A stretch of 64,000 nt of DNA from positions 42,272,817 to 42,336,816 of the forward strand of contig CM064509.1 of NCBI GenBank assembly GCA_032716605.1, given 5' to 3'. Below, one piece after another: positions 27,762-37,495 of the stretch (position 1 is its first letter; every line of letters starts with the position of its first letter). The notes under the pieces are model-generated. The model had not been told where the DNA came from and did no database searches. It saw nothing but the letters and a program-made list of their open reading frames with translations. This stretch comes from Paralithodes platypus. Taxonomy: Eukaryota > Arthropoda > Malacostraca > Decapoda > Lithodidae. The translations under genes and the position numbers were made by a program.

Positions 27762-27906
27762 TATATTTTTTTTTTTTTTTTAAAAGACCTCCGTCTACGT
27801 ATTGTGAAAAAACTGTTATCCTCCGGCAAATTGTGGGGTTGAGTGAGTGAAGGGGGGGACAGTGAATGAAGGAGGATACATGTTTTTCATAATACGTGTT
27901 GCTAGC
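27762..27906. mobile_element. Hairpin repeat, second copy
   Basis: T run, ACCTCCGTCTACGTATTGTG, central TTGTGGGGTTGAGTGAG, then GGAGGATACATGTTTTTCAT and AATACGTGTTGCTAGCCCC. Compared with 8,199-8,342 the loop carries an extra GGGGGGACAGTGAATG. Confidence 0.65.
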
Positions 27907-28051
27907 CCCAAACTATAATTAGATCTGCTATATTGTAAATATGTGCCTTACTTGTTGCTATGTAATATTCAGATGGGTCGCATACATGTGCACTAGAAGG
28001 CATGAAAGTGCTCAACTTATACAGTATATGCGATATTTCACCCACCCCAGC

Positions 28052-28078
28052 GCTCTCTCTCTCTCTATCTCTCTCTCT

Positions 28079-28117
<39 letters not shown>
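28052..28117. repeat. CT then GA microsatellite
   Basis: CTCTCT to about 28,080 is followed immediately by GAGAGA, an inverted simple-repeat pair able to form a hairpin. Confidence 0.9.
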
Positions 28118-28122
<5 letters not shown>

Positions 28123-28225
28123 TAGCGACCCAGGTTGGAATCCCGGTGGATCACATATTATATGCTTTAATTAATTTCATTGAAGGTGTTTGGTGGTGTG
28201 GTGTAATTAATAAAAAATAGATTAG
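28118..28225 (+). mobile_element. SINE fragment (tRNA B-box half)
   Basis: CGACCCAGGTTGGAATCCCG resembles a B box, then TGCTTTAATTAATTTCATTG and AGGTGTTTGGTGGTGTGG match the SINE body at 32.03-32.10 kb. The A-box half is replaced by the GA run. Confidence 0.6.
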
Positions 28226-28376
28226 GTAGGAACCGGGAGACATTTTTCTACCGAAAAATGTACTTGACTTTAGGGGGGGTCTAGGGGGTGTTTTTCTAAG
28301 CTTGATGGAGGTCTAGCGAGGAAACTCAAAAATATATTATTAAATAAATAGACCAAAAACCAAGCACTACCCCCTT
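28226..28376 (+). mobile_element. A element 3' half
   Basis: AGGAACCGGGAGACATTTTTCTACCGAAAA, then GAGGTCTAGCGAGGAAACTC and GACCAAAAACCAAGCACTAC-CCCCTTA, the end of the TTAAGGGGGTAGTGC subfamily. Its 5' half is replaced by SINE. Confidence 0.75.
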
Positions 28377-28496
28377 ATAATAGCGATGTTTACGGCTCCA
28401 ACTTCCTTATAACCTGAAACTCGCAAGCGGTCAACTATTACTTTAGCTGAAGTAAGGTACCGGTATAGTCTGCTAGTGTACCCTAACCTCTATAAC

Positions 28497-28860
28497 GCGA
28501 AAAGGGCTAGAGAAAATGGGCTGTATACATTTCCACACCTATTCCCTGGCTGACCCTTCCCTAATGGTGGAAACACTAGCTGAATTATTCCTAACCTTTA
28601 ACTCGAAAAAGGGCTAGAGTAAATGGGCTGTATACATTTCCACACCTATTCCCTGGCTGACCCTTCCCTAATGGTGGAAACACTAGCTGAATTATTCCTA
28701 ACCTTTAACTCGAAAAAGGGCTAGAGCAAATGGGCTGTATACATTTCCACACCTATTCCCTGGCTGACCCTTCCCTAATGGTGGAAACACTAGCTGAATT
28801 ATTCCTAACCTTTAACTCGAAAAAGGGCTAGAGCAAATGGGGCAGGATATTCAAACACCT
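28497..28860 (+). repeat. 107-bp tandem repeat derived from F-element interior
   Basis: GGGCTAGAGYAAATGGGCTG and CTATTCCCTGGCTGACCC recur with a 107-bp period for just over three units. The same words occur singly inside F elements at 38.35 and 47.97 kb, so the array grew from an F interior. The sequence resumes in GACCCTTCCCTAATGGTAGA at 28,945-28,964, and the normal F end is missing. Confidence 0.9.
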
Positions 28861-28937
28861 ATTCATCTGGGATCTGCCTTGTGTGGGCCGATCGGCTTTC
28901 TGCAGACTCCCATTTTCTTATTTTTTCTTATGTTATT
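28861..28937 (+). mobile_element. LINE 3' UTR tail inserted in the F-derived array
   Basis: GGGATCTGCCTTGTGTGGGC through CCCATTTTCTTATTTTTTCT-TATGTT sits between ACCTATTC and ATTCCTGGCTGACCC of the F repeat, so it interrupts a unit. Confidence 0.75.
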
Positions 28938-29039
28938 CCTGGCTGACCCTTCCCTAATGGTAGACATATTAGCTCGATTATTCTAGTCGGTTTGAGTTAG
29001 TTATGGAGGTTAATGATAAAGAGTATTGGCCTAATCATT

Positions 29040-29247
29040 TGGTGTTCCTCTTAAAATTGCAGGCTCGCTGTCGCTCGCCAGGAAATAATCGACACCTAAA
29101 TGGCACGAAAGGTCTTAAAATTGACAACGAAATGGGGCGAAAGGTGTTAAAATCGCCAAACTAATGGGCGTCTTATAATCTCTCAAAACTAGTGGGGCTA
29201 AATATTAGGGAGGAGGGGATCCAGGAAAACGGTCTGCCTCCCTTTAA
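29040..29247 (-). mobile_element. A element, inverted 5' half
   Basis: GGCTCGCTGTCGCTCGCC, GTCTTAAAATTGACAACG, AACTAGTGGGGCTAAATATT and CTGCCTCCCTTTAA at the end. The hairpins and 3' end are missing. Confidence 0.75.
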
Positions 29248-29312
29248 CGTGAGGGAAAAGTGAAGCCGAGCATGGTATTGACCTTGAAATATTGTGTAGG
29301 CCTGCCTGCTTG

Positions 29313-29372
<60 letters not shown>

Positions 29373-29526
29373 ATGCCACGTCGTAGAATATCCTCCCTCT
29401 CTCTCTCTCTTTTATGCCACGTCGTAGGATATCCTCCCTCTCTCTCTCTTTTATGCCACGTCGTAGAATATCCTCTCTCTCTCTCTCTCTCTTTTATGCG
29501 TCATAGTAGAATATCCTCTCTCTCTC
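29313..29526 (+). repeat. (CT)n and 41-48-bp minisatellite
   Basis: About 55 bp of CT is followed by four copies of TTTTATGCCACGTCGTAGAA-like units, each separated by ATATCCTC and a CT run. Sites vary (GTAGGATATC, GTCATAGTAG). Confidence 0.9.
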
Positions 29527-29675
29527 GTCACGTAGAATAAGTAGGTAGGAGAAGGAGGAGGAGAGAAGAGGGGGGGGGGGGGGAGAAGGGACAGGACAAG
29601 ACTGTGGATTGATAGAAGGGGGGAGGGAGGGGGGAGGTAAGACACGTGTTTCAGTTCAGTGTCGCGTCCATGTCC
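29527..29675. other. Purine-rich flank shared with 14.66-14.95 kb
   Basis: GTAGGAGAAGGAGGAGG, a G run, then AAGACACGTGTTTCAGTTCA GTGTCGCGTCCATG, which matches the sequence left of the B element at 14.95 kb. Confidence 0.55.
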
Positions 29676-29960
29676 CAAAACACCTCTCTTTTTTTTTCTC
29701 TCTTTCTCTCCATCTCTCTTTGGCTTGTATCCATTCGGGGTTCAACCCACTGTTTTAAGACGTTTAACCCCATCCAGGTGTCAATATTTTCCTGACGAGC
29801 GGTAGCGAGCCAGCATTTATGTCTTCTCCAAACAATGATGGCTCGCTACCGCTCGCAAGGAATGGGGATAAGTCTTAAAACAGTTGGCTGAATGGGTGCA
29901 AGCCAGAGAAAGAGAAAACAGGAGAGAAAGGTAACACAAATCCGGTGACCCCCCCTTTAA
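29676..29960 (+). mobile_element. B fold-back element, compact and decayed
   Basis: GGCTTGTATCCATTCGGGGT, CCTGACGAGCGGTAGCGAGCC, a much reduced centre with both hairpins lost, GGCTCGCTACCGCTCGC, and GTGACCCCCCCTTTAA at 29,957-29,960. Its TTAA also starts an E element. Confidence 0.75.
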
Positions 29961-30023
29961 GCCGGTATCACACGAGAGCTGTTACAGTCAACATTCGATG
30001 ATCAAAAAAATTCTGGCAACATT
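29957..30023 (+). mobile_element. E element end
   Basis: TTAAGCCGGTATCACACGAG, GTCAACATTCGATGATC and TTCTGGCAACATTT, then cut by the C element. Confidence 0.6.
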
Positions 30024-30405
30024 TAGGTAACAAAGGCTTTAAAGTATCCCCAATAGGCTCAACACAGCTAACTCAAAGACAACTGCAGAGGTTGAAGTAA
30101 CTAAACTAAAGGTTTCTAAATACCCCTGATGGTAACAAAGGCTTTAAAGTATCCCCAATAGGCTCAACACAGCTAACTCAAAGACAACTGCAGAGGTTGA
30201 AGTAACTAAACTAAAGGTTTCTACATACCCCTGATGGTAACAAAGGCTTTAAAGTATCCCTAATAGGCTCAACACAGCTAACTCAAAGACAACTGCAGAA
30301 GTTGAAGTAACTAAACTAAAGGTTTCTAAATACCCCTGATGGTAACAAAGGCTTTAAAGTATCCCTAATAGGCTCAAAATCGCATCATATATCGGAGAGG
30401 GTTAA
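30024..30405 (-). mobile_element. C element 5, inverted and truncated (about 3.5 repeats)
   Basis: It opens mid-unit at GGTAACAAAGGCTTTAAAG. GGCTCAACACAGCTAACTCA recurs at a 105-bp period, and it closes with TCGCATCATATATCGGAGAG-GGTTAA (30,402-30,405). Confidence 0.8.
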
Positions 30406-30528
30406 TATGAAGCAGAGAGACTTAGGCAAGTAGTTTCATATTGTTTCCATTGAATATCAATAAATTAGCTGCTAAGGTTATTCAATGTATCGTCAACTAG
30501 ACCAAAAAAGCAGAATAGACCAACACAC

Positions 30529-30705
30529 TATAGTCTATTCGCTGTAAGTAGGCGAACAATCATAACCTCTATCCTCTGTAACTCAAAAAGGGCTAGAGCA
30601 AATTGGCTGTAAATTTCCACATCTATGGACCCTTCGATTACTCTAGTTGTTTTTTAGTTACAGAGGGTCATGATTTCTCTCCTACTTACAGTGAATAGAC
30701 TATAG
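30529..30705. mobile_element. F fold-back element, complete
   Basis: CTATAGTCTATTCGCTGTAA at the left pairs with TTACAGTGAATAGACTATAG at the right. Inner arms (CATAACCTCTATCCTCTGTA / TTACAGAGGGTCATG) also pair. About 175 bp and no open frame. Confidence 0.8.
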
Positions 30706-30767
30706 GCTATGCTGATTAGGTCTACATAGCAAAATTTCGTCGGGGTGAAAAGGACCAAAAAAAAAAA

Positions 30768-31391
30768 CATAGCCTAGTCTACTCGAGGGGGTAGTTACAA
30801 CATAGCCTAATCTACTCGAGGGGGTAGTTACAACATAGCCTAGTCTACTCGAGGGGGTAGTTACAACATAGCCTAGTCTACTCGAGGGGGTAGTTACAAC
30901 ATAGCCTAGTCTACTCGAGGGGGTAGTTACAACATAGCCTAGTCTACTCGAGGGGGTAGTTACAACATAGCCTAGTCTACTCGAGGGGGTAGTTACAACA
31001 TAGCCTAGTCTACTCGAGGGGGTAGTTACAACATAGCCTAGTCTACTCGAGGGGGTAGTTACAACATAGCCTAGTCTACTCGAGGGGGTAGTTACAACAT
31101 AGCCTAGTCTACTCGAGGGGGTAGTTACAACATAGCCTAGTCTACTCGAGGGGGTAGTTACAACATAGCCTAGTCTACTCGAGGGGGTAGTTACAACATA
31201 GCCTAGTCTACTCGAGGGGGTAGTTACAACATAGCCTAGTCTACTCGAGGGGGTAGTTACCAAATAGCCTAGTCTACTCGCGGGGGTAGTTACAACATAG
31301 CCTAGTCTACTCGAGGGGTAGTTACAACATAGCCTAGTCTACTCGAGGGGGTAGTTACAACATAGCCTAGTCTACTCGAGGGGGTAGTTAC
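30768..31391. repeat. 33-bp tandem repeat, about 19 units
   Basis: CATAGCCTAGTCTACTCGAG and GGGGTAGTTACAA make a 33-bp unit. One unit lost a G (near 31,312) and two have single substitutions. On the minus strand the period of 11 codons gives an uninterrupted 187-codon frame of TTPSSRLGYVV repeats ending at 30,700; there is no sign of splicing, signal peptide or homology, so I treat it as non-coding. Confidence 0.95.
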
Positions 31392-31590
31392 GTCTGTTTT
31401 ATTTTATTGTAGCTACTGTACATGTAGACGATTAGTGTTGCTTAAGAAGGATATGTGGTAGTAAAAAGGGTTAAGTGAGATAGTTCCAAGCCTGTATAAT
31501 TGCTGGAGGCCCTTTTTAAACCGCATAATTTTGTCTAATATTAGCCAGAATAAAGTTTAAAAGACGTGGCGGTACAGAGGGAGTTGATGT
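31392..31590 (+). mobile_element. M element, left end missing
   Basis: GTCTGTTTTATTTTATTGTA, GTAGACGATTAGTGTTGC, TTTTTAAACCGCATAATTTT and GACGTGGCGGTACAGAGGG. The right TTAA has decayed to TTGA. Confidence 0.65.
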
Positions 31591-31591
31591 A

Positions 31592-31842
31592 TTTATAAAT
31601 GTCCTTGCTAGACCTCCATCAAGCTTGCGGTAGAAAAATGTCCGGATGCCTTCTAAAAATTACAGGCTCGCTATCGCTCGCCAGGAAAAAATCGACACCT
31701 AAATGGCACGAAAGATCTGAACATTAACACAGAAATGGGGTGAAGGTTCTCAAAATCGCCAAAATAATGGAACGAACGTCTTAAAATTTCAAAATGCTTG
31801 CTAAACATGAGGGGGTCTAGCAAAAGCGACTACCGCCCTTAT
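31592..31842 (-). mobile_element. A element, inverted, with hairpin deletion
   Basis: CTTGCTAGACCTCCATCAAG, GCGGTAGAAAAATGTCCGGA, GGCTCGCTATCGCTCGCC and ATGAGGGGGTCTAGC ... GACTACCGCCCTTATA. The left half of the TTTCTACCGAAA hairpin is missing. Confidence 0.75.
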
Positions 31843-31931
31843 ACTGTATAGTTAGCTAATTTAAGGAACACCCCGTTCTCAATATTAATCCTCCATTACA
31901 AACCCCAATGCACAAGAATAAACTAATATCA

Positions 31932-32020
31932 GAATATGATCCTCCCGGGATTCGAACTCGGGACACCAAACCCAGAACATAACCATTACCTTACACCACC
32001 AACACAGTTAAGCCTGAAAC
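31932..32020 (-). mobile_element. tRNA-like SINE head, first of a pair
   Basis: Minus strand: GTTGGTGGTGTAAGGTAATG (A-box like), GTCCCGAGTTCGAATCCCGG (B box GTTCGAATCCC with a GC stem). The D-arm region has two extra bases, and no acceptor-stem partner closes it. Confidence 0.65.
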
Positions 32021-32175
32021 TGTACCCCCTAGTCTATTTGTTATTAATTCCACCACAACACCAAACACCTCCAATGAAATTAATGAAAGCATATATGTGA
32101 TCCACCAGGATTCGAACCTGGGTTATCACACACATATTTTTAGATACCTTAACCATTACACCACCAAGACGGTTA
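32021..32175 (-). mobile_element. tRNA-like SINE, second of the pair, with body
   Basis: Minus strand: GTCTTGGTGGTGTAATGGTT (A box), CCAGGTTCGAATCCTGG (B box with a perfect 5-bp stem), then TGCTTTCATTAATTTCATTG and GGAGGTGTTTGGTGTTGTGG. The head is the most tRNA-like segment of the window, but the conserved body shared with 23.16 and 28.12 kb shows it is a SINE; the second head follows the body, giving a dimer-like arrangement. Confidence 0.7.
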
Positions 32176-32241
32176 AAGTGGCCTACGATAATTTACGTTA
32201 TTAAAAGATGGAAATTATTGTGTGAATATCGCAGTAGCCTA

Positions 32242-32246
<5 letters not shown>

Positions 32247-32311
<65 letters not shown>

Positions 32312-32312
32312 T
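32247..32312. repeat. (TA)n microsatellite
   Basis: About 60 bp of uninterrupted TA. Confidence 0.95.
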
Positions 32313-32418
32313 ATATACCGTATATGATATAATTTAGCGACAGCCATAAAAGAACACTACCACTCTACCACCAAACTAATTCAACTTAGGAAGAGACTGT
32401 TAGCGTTAGAGGGCGAGT

Positions 32419-32646
32419 TTAACCCCTTCTGTACCGCGACGTCTTATTAACTTTATTCTGGCTACTATTAGACGATTGCATTTAGTTTAAAAAGGCCCCC
32501 CCCCCCACCCCCCAGTAATTAACAGGCTTGGAACTATCTCAATTAACCCTTTTTACTATCACAAATCTTTCTTAATCTGCATAAAATCGTCTAAAAATAT
32601 AGCTATAATAAAATTAAAAAGACGTCGCCGGTACAGAAGGGGTTAA
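32419..32646 (+). mobile_element. M element, complete reference copy with empty C site
   Basis: TTAACCCCTTCTGTACCGCG ... GACGTCGCCGGTACAGAAGG-GGTTAA, 228 bp. Its two halves are inverted (TTAGACGATTGCATTTAG / ATAAAATCGTCTAA). The centre reads CACAAATCTTTCTTAATCTG: TTAA is present and uninterrupted here, the site occupied by C at 16.09 and 44.61 kb. Confidence 0.85.
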
Positions 32647-32699
32647 GATCTCTATCTAATTTCTAAAATTCTATTCTAAGCAGAGTTAAATAAATTAAC

Positions 32700-33179
32700 G
32701 TTAGTGAAAGAGAAACAAAATTCCAGGCAAACAAAACAACAGCCGAGAGCGAGAGGAGAGATGGAGAGCAGAGAGAGAGAGAGAGAGAGAGAGAGGGATG
32801 ACATGGCAGAGAGGGAAGGAGAGTGAGAGAACTACAAGGGGACTCGGGGGTGAATGAAGGAGAGTGAGTGATGAGTGGGTGAACAAGAGACTCTGAGATG
32901 GGGGGATGGGCGGGGAAAGGGTTTGGAGTGAGGCTGAGAGAGAGAGACGAGAGAGAGAGGACGAGAGAGATGTGAGAGTGAGATGAGAGAGAGTGAAAGA
33001 GGGGCTGGGGAAGGAAGGGGGTGGTGGACATGGCAGGCGGGAGAGTCTGAGAGTGAGGAAATACCGGAGGAATAGGGGTGAATGAAGGGAAGAGGGATGG
33101 GGGTGGGGGGTGGAACAGAGAGACTGAGATGGGGGGAGGGAGGGGAAAGGGTGTTGGAGGAGCTGGACGAGAGAGTACA
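32700..33179. repeat. Purine-rich tract (GA/GGGA)
   Basis: Nearly all A/G on the plus strand. Three overlapping minus-strand frames (Ser/Pro/Leu-rich, up to 184 codons) are composition artefacts. Confidence 0.75.
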
Positions 33180-35345
33180 AAGGAGTACAAAGGAGTACAA
33201 AGGAAATCAAGCAACAACAGGTCTAGTGACCCTTCTAGGCTGCTTGTCCTCTAACACTGAGGATCAAGTAGTCCAACACAGTGGTTTAGAGTGGGTCAAG
33301 GGAACAACTGCCCTTGAACTAAATGTCCGTGGCAGGATTAAGAATTTAGTAGGGGACAGGATGGGTTAGTAACTGAGGGAGGGATAAAAATAAAGTTTAT
33401 TCCACTTTACAAACGCAGTCCAGTCCGCTGGGTTTGATGCGAGGATAATTTGTCTAGGCGGATGAGTTTAAAATGAATCAACGGTGGCTGCAGTCCTATA
33501 ACGTCTCGGCTTGGGAAGCCCATTCCACCAATGTTTGGACAACTCGATTGAAGATAAGTCTTAGAGTCGTGGGCAGTTAAAGATTTACCAATAATTTTGC
33601 AACCGTGTTCCCCGCGTGTAATTAGATTGGTCGATAGTGAAGTTACTTACTACATTTCATACTTGTCCGATGCCTTTGATGATTTTGAAACACTTGAATT
33701 AAGTCACACCCTCTTAATCTGCGCTGGGTTAAAGGAAATAGATTTTACTATTCTCTAAGACGCTCGTTCGTATGGTTGTGTTGTCTTTATGCTAGGTATC
33801 ATTTTGGTAACTCTACGTTGAACCTCCGTTTCTTAAGCTTGTTTATATCTTTTTTGGTAATAAGGGCACCAGGATTGAACGCAGTATTCCAGAAGAGGGC
33901 GGACTAAGGACGTGTAACGGGTTTAGGCTAACTTCTTTGGATTTTATGCTCAAATGAACCCCCCTGGCCTATAAAGCCAATTATTTTGATTTGCCTTCTT
34001 AAACCAACTTCTGGAAACATTGTTGACCGGTCAATCGGTTTTTAGGTTACTCGATACTTGTTTACTCCCCAGATCGGTTTCTTCTGTTTACATTCTGAAG
34101 CTGAGTGCCATTCATCGAATAGTTTTGCTTTCCTCTTTAGGTATCCGATATGTATTCCTTTACATTTATCCGCATTGAAACTCACTTTGGCCAAATTTGG
34201 GCCCAACATGACAATTAATCTTAGATTGTGGTTTGCATATCGCCCCACTTGTTCTTTTGAGAGTACGCTATTTGCATTTTTTGTATCGTCCAGCAAATTT
34301 TGAGATTGTACATCGGTGAGACCCTCATCTATGTCGTTGATGTAAATTAAGAAAGATAATTGGTCCTAGTACCGATCCCTGGGGTACCCCCGCTACTTAC
34401 CTGTGTCCATATTTTTAGATGCCTTAACAAAAAAAAACAACCCCCGGGTTCATGACTACACTTTGCTTTCTGTCGCTGAGCCAATTTTCTATCCATTTCA
34501 ACACACCCGTCCTGTATTCCATGCGCTTTTAGTTTTAGCAGTAAACGTTTGTGGGGAACTTTGGTCAAAGGCCTTTTGAAAATCAAGGTATATAATATCT
34601 ACAGCTTTACTCTCATCGTAGCAGGTTGAGGGATATCGTGGAAGAATTCGAAGAGGTTTGTTAAACAGGAACGTTTTTTACGAAAGCGGCGTGTTGAGTA
34701 TCTTTAAGTACGTTATTTTCCTCTAAGTGATTTACGAGTCTGTCCTCTTATGACGGTTTTCCTAGCATTTTTACATACAACTGAGGTGTCAGCTAATTGG
34801 ACCATAGTTACTGGGTAGGGATTTGCTTGCCTTTTTTGAATAGCGGTGTTACGTTGTGCTAGCTTCCACTGATCAGATGCAATAGTCCCAGACTGCAAGG
34901 ATTCATTGAATAGCAATGTCAGTGGTTTTGGAGAACTCATCCTTTAGCTTTCCTTTAGAACTCTAGGCTAGATTGTATCAGGTCCAGGCGTTTTATTTTA
35001 ACCTTGAGTTTATCTTAAAGAACAATTCAATACTTCTCTCTCTGTAACGGTGATATTGCTTAGAACATCTGAAATTTTATCAATCTGAATTCGGCGATAG
35101 GTGTAGGGATATCACTAGATGTCCTTCGGTTAGTAAAAAAAACTGAATGCAAGAGAAGGTATTGAGGGCAGTCTCATTTGTACTTCTGTCTTTGGTGTAT
35201 TCTCCATTTTCATCGACTAACGGTCCAACAGTTGAAGTAACTACTTTTTTCTTTGTGATATAACTATAGAATTCTTTTGGGTTTGTTTTACTTTGATTCG
35301 CAATATGTAACTCTAGGGTCTTTTTTTACTTTGCTTAATTAACTT
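33180..35345 (-). pseudogene. CR1-like LINE reverse transcriptase with 3' UTR, multiply broken
   Basis: Reading down the minus strand from 35,345: NPKEFYSYITKKKVVTS and GPLVDENGEYTKDRS (region before RT, about 35,280-35,200); FNESLQSGTIASDQWKLA (34,900), TSVVCKNARKTVIRGQTR; then VPHKRLLLKLKAHGIQDG (34,545); a degraded QGS..GP segment and INDIDEGLT (34,340); LDDTKNANSV where the catalytic FADD should be (about 34,290); VSFNADKCKGIHIGYLKRK (34,175). The C-terminal tail ends near 33,410, and the 3' UTR runs to 33,180, closing with TTTGTACTCC repeats. At least four frame changes are needed. RT motifs are in the right order, so it is one old copy, not fragments. The endonuclease domain is missing (5' truncation at the GA tract). 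Confidence 0.8.
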
Positions 35346-35355
35346 TTTGGCTTTG

Positions 35356-35545
<190 letters not shown>

Positions 35546-35649
35546 AGAGCGAGAGAGAGTAGTAATAAAGCTCATTACCGACAACAGCGTATACCAATTG
35601 AACATACACCATATTCCAGGAAGGGAGGGTGGAATCACACGGTCCAGGC

Positions 35650-35729
35650 ATTAAGGAACAAAGTGCACCCATCACAAAGATCATTAGGAAAATATGAAAA
35701 TATGGGTTATTGAATTATTAACCTTTTAA
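35650..35729 (+). repeat. 80-bp segment duplicated at 36,106-36,178
   Basis: AAGTGCACCCATCACAAAGATC ... TATTAACCTTTTAAGG recurs as AAGTGCACCCTTGACATAGA ... TCTTAACCTTTTAGGG. Each copy lies directly left of an A element, and the two A elements are in opposite orientation. Confidence 0.75.
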
Positions 35730-36105
35730 GGGGGGTAGTGCTTGGTTTTTGGTCTATATATTTATGTATTTATCTATTTTTGAGTTTCCTCCCTAGTCCT
35801 CCATCAAACTTTAAAAAAAACACATCTAGACCCCCTTTCAAGATAAATTTGTACATTTTTCGGTAGAAAAATGTCCTGGCCGAAGGCCGATTCCTCTTAC
35901 AATTACAGGCTCGCTATCGCTCGCCAGGAAAAAATTCGACTTAATTAAATTTAATGGCACTAGAGGTCTTCACATTTAAAACGAAATGGGACGAAAGGTC
36001 TTAAAATCGCCAAACAAATGGGCCGAACGTCTAAAAATCTAAAACATAATGGGACTAAACACGAGGGAGAAAGGGGGCCAGAACAAACAGTCCGTCTCCC
36101 CTTAA
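35726..36105 (-). mobile_element. A element, inverted, complete (380 bp)
   Basis: TTAAGGGGGGTAGTGCTTGG at the left (3' end of the GTAGTGC subfamily), CATTTTTCGGTAGAAAAATG, CCTGGCCGAAGGCCG, GGCTCGCTATCGCTCGCC and CCGTCTCCCCTTAA at the right. The two ends belong to different A subfamilies (GTAGTGC on one side, GGGGAGAC on the other), so the copy is recombinant. Confidence 0.85.
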
Positions 36106-36176
36106 GGATCGAAGTGCACCCTTGACATAGATCATTGGTTAAACAATGAAAAGCTGGTTTATCGAATTCTTAACCT

Positions 36177-36552
36177 TTTAGGGGGTTAGTACTCGCTTTT
36201 TATGGACCCTCTTCTCCCTCGTGTTTAGCATTTTAGTTTTGAGGTTTTAAGACTTGCCTTCCGTTAGTTTGGCGATTTTGATATCTTTCGCCCCATTTCT
36301 TTGTCAATATTTAGACCTTTTGTGCCATTTAGGTGTCGATTTTTTCCTGGCGAGCGAAAGCGAGCCTGTAATTTTAGAAGGAATCGGCCTTCGACCGAGA
36401 CATTTTTCCACCGAAAAATGTACAAATTTATCTTGAAAAGGGGTCTAGGGGGTATTTTTGTTAAGCTTCATGGAGGTCTAGCGAGGAAACTAAAAAACAA
36501 ATTACTAAATAAAATAAATATATAGACCAAAAACCAAGCACTACCCCCTTAA
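36177..36552 (+). mobile_element. A element, complete
   Basis: TTTAGGGGGTTAGTACTCGC ... CAAAAACCAAGCACTACCCCCTTAA. Mirror block GGCGAGCGAAAGCGAGCC, hairpin CGGCCTTCGACCG, and CATTTTTCCACCGAAAAATG in which the loop has changed. Confidence 0.85.
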
Positions 36553-36790
36553 CCCCATTTGAACCGAAGGGGTGCATTTTGGATCTCCCCAGTTTCGCTC
36601 CATTAGTTAAGAGAAGGAATAAGAGAAGGAGGAGGATAAAGCAGAATAGGAGGAGGGGAGGAGGAGAAGAATAGAGAAGAAAAAGGAAGAGTAGAAGAAG
36701 CAGAAGGAGGGCGAGTGTTGAGAGATAAGAAGGGTTGTTGGAGAGACAGGAAGTTGTTGGAGTGGCTTTGTTGTGTGTGTTATTAGTCTG
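36553..36790. other. GA/GAAG-rich stretch
   Basis: GTTCGCTCCATTAG at about 36,591 is an A-like scrap; the rest is GAAGGAGGA-rich. The 146-codon minus frame (Leu-rich) is compositional. Confidence 0.45.
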
Positions 36791-36794
36791 TATA

Positions 36795-36925
36795 GGTCGT
36801 CGAGGTGTACCCCGACTGGGTGCGATCATGTGAAACACGCTCGGACATACTACCACACCCACTAAATATATCAACCTTGGCTGGAATCGAACCCAGGTCA
36901 ATGAGATTCACTAGTAAGCGTGAGT
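36795..36925 (-). mobile_element. Possible tRNA-like SINE fragment
   Basis: Minus strand: TTGACCTGGGTTCGATTCCA at 36,886-36,905 contains a canonical B box GGTTCGATTCC with a CTGG/CCAG stem. No clear A box at the right distance (the upstream segment CGCTTACTAGTGAATCTC is weak). Confidence 0.4.
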
Positions 36926-37104
36926 GGGTGGCCCCGAATGAATCACCTCCATGCTCCTCTGTCATCCATCAGCTGGCGCCCCTACCCACCCCACACCACT
37001 TCCACTCATATTATATCTCAACTCCATCCTTCCATCTCATTCTCGGTCAACCACTCACTCTCACCAATTCTCTGCAGTCTCTCTCTCTCTCTCTTCGCTG
37101 CAAT

Positions 37105-37495
37105 GTTGCATCTCTCTCACTAGTCTACCGGTATTACAATAATCAGTGTTCCTCAGAGCTCTCTCAGTGTATACCACCCCCTCTTCGTACAGCACGTAGC
37201 ACCCGTCTTGCAACACAATCCCACCCCTGCTCTGTGCAACTCTCCAACACAAAAGTGAAAAGTTATTCTCAATCTTTCTTCTATTCAACTGCTGAGCTCT
37301 GGAACTCTCTCCCAGAATCAGTCTTTCCCTCTTCCTATGACTTAAATTACTTCAAACTCCGTGTGTCCAGGCAGTTTGGCTCGAACGTCCCTTGATTTTG
37401 GCCCTGTCACTCTTTCAACTCAGGGGGAGGCACTCGCCACAGGCAGTTCTGCCTTTTGTCTCCCTCACTCACATAGAAAACACAAATACAATATA
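37105..37495 (+). pseudogene. LINE ORF C-terminus and 3' UTR, third LINE family
   Basis: The plus frame ending at 37,395 encodes RYYNNQCSSELSQCIPPPLR, LATQSHPCSVQL, then FFYSTAELWNSLPESVFPS and SYDLNYFKLRVSRQF. The W-N-S-L-P-S-V-F-P-SYDL pattern is the well-known C-terminal signature of many animal LINEs. Only about 85 codons are LINE; the upstream part of the 196-codon frame (from 36,805) runs through the SINE-like fragment and is not related. The UTR (CACTCTTTCAACTCAGGGGG, GGCAGTTCTGCCTTTTGTCT) matches 22.67-22.78 kb. Confidence 0.8.

Noticed and set aside
32100..32175. A functional tRNA gene on the minus strand
   Set aside because: The B box and T arm look good, but the acceptor stem does not close and the conserved SINE body follows directly.
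32663..33217. Three overlapping Ser/Pro/Leu-rich minus-strand frames up to 184 codons
   Set aside because: A purine-rich tract gives open frames by composition; the three frames overlap and none has a motif.
36461..36901. Leu-rich 146-codon minus frame as a membrane protein
   Set aside because: The leucine stretch is translated GAAG/GAGG repeat.
36805..37395. A 196-codon host gene
   Set aside because: Only the last 85 or so codons are LINE C-terminus; the first part reads through a SINE-like fragment and CT-rich DNA.
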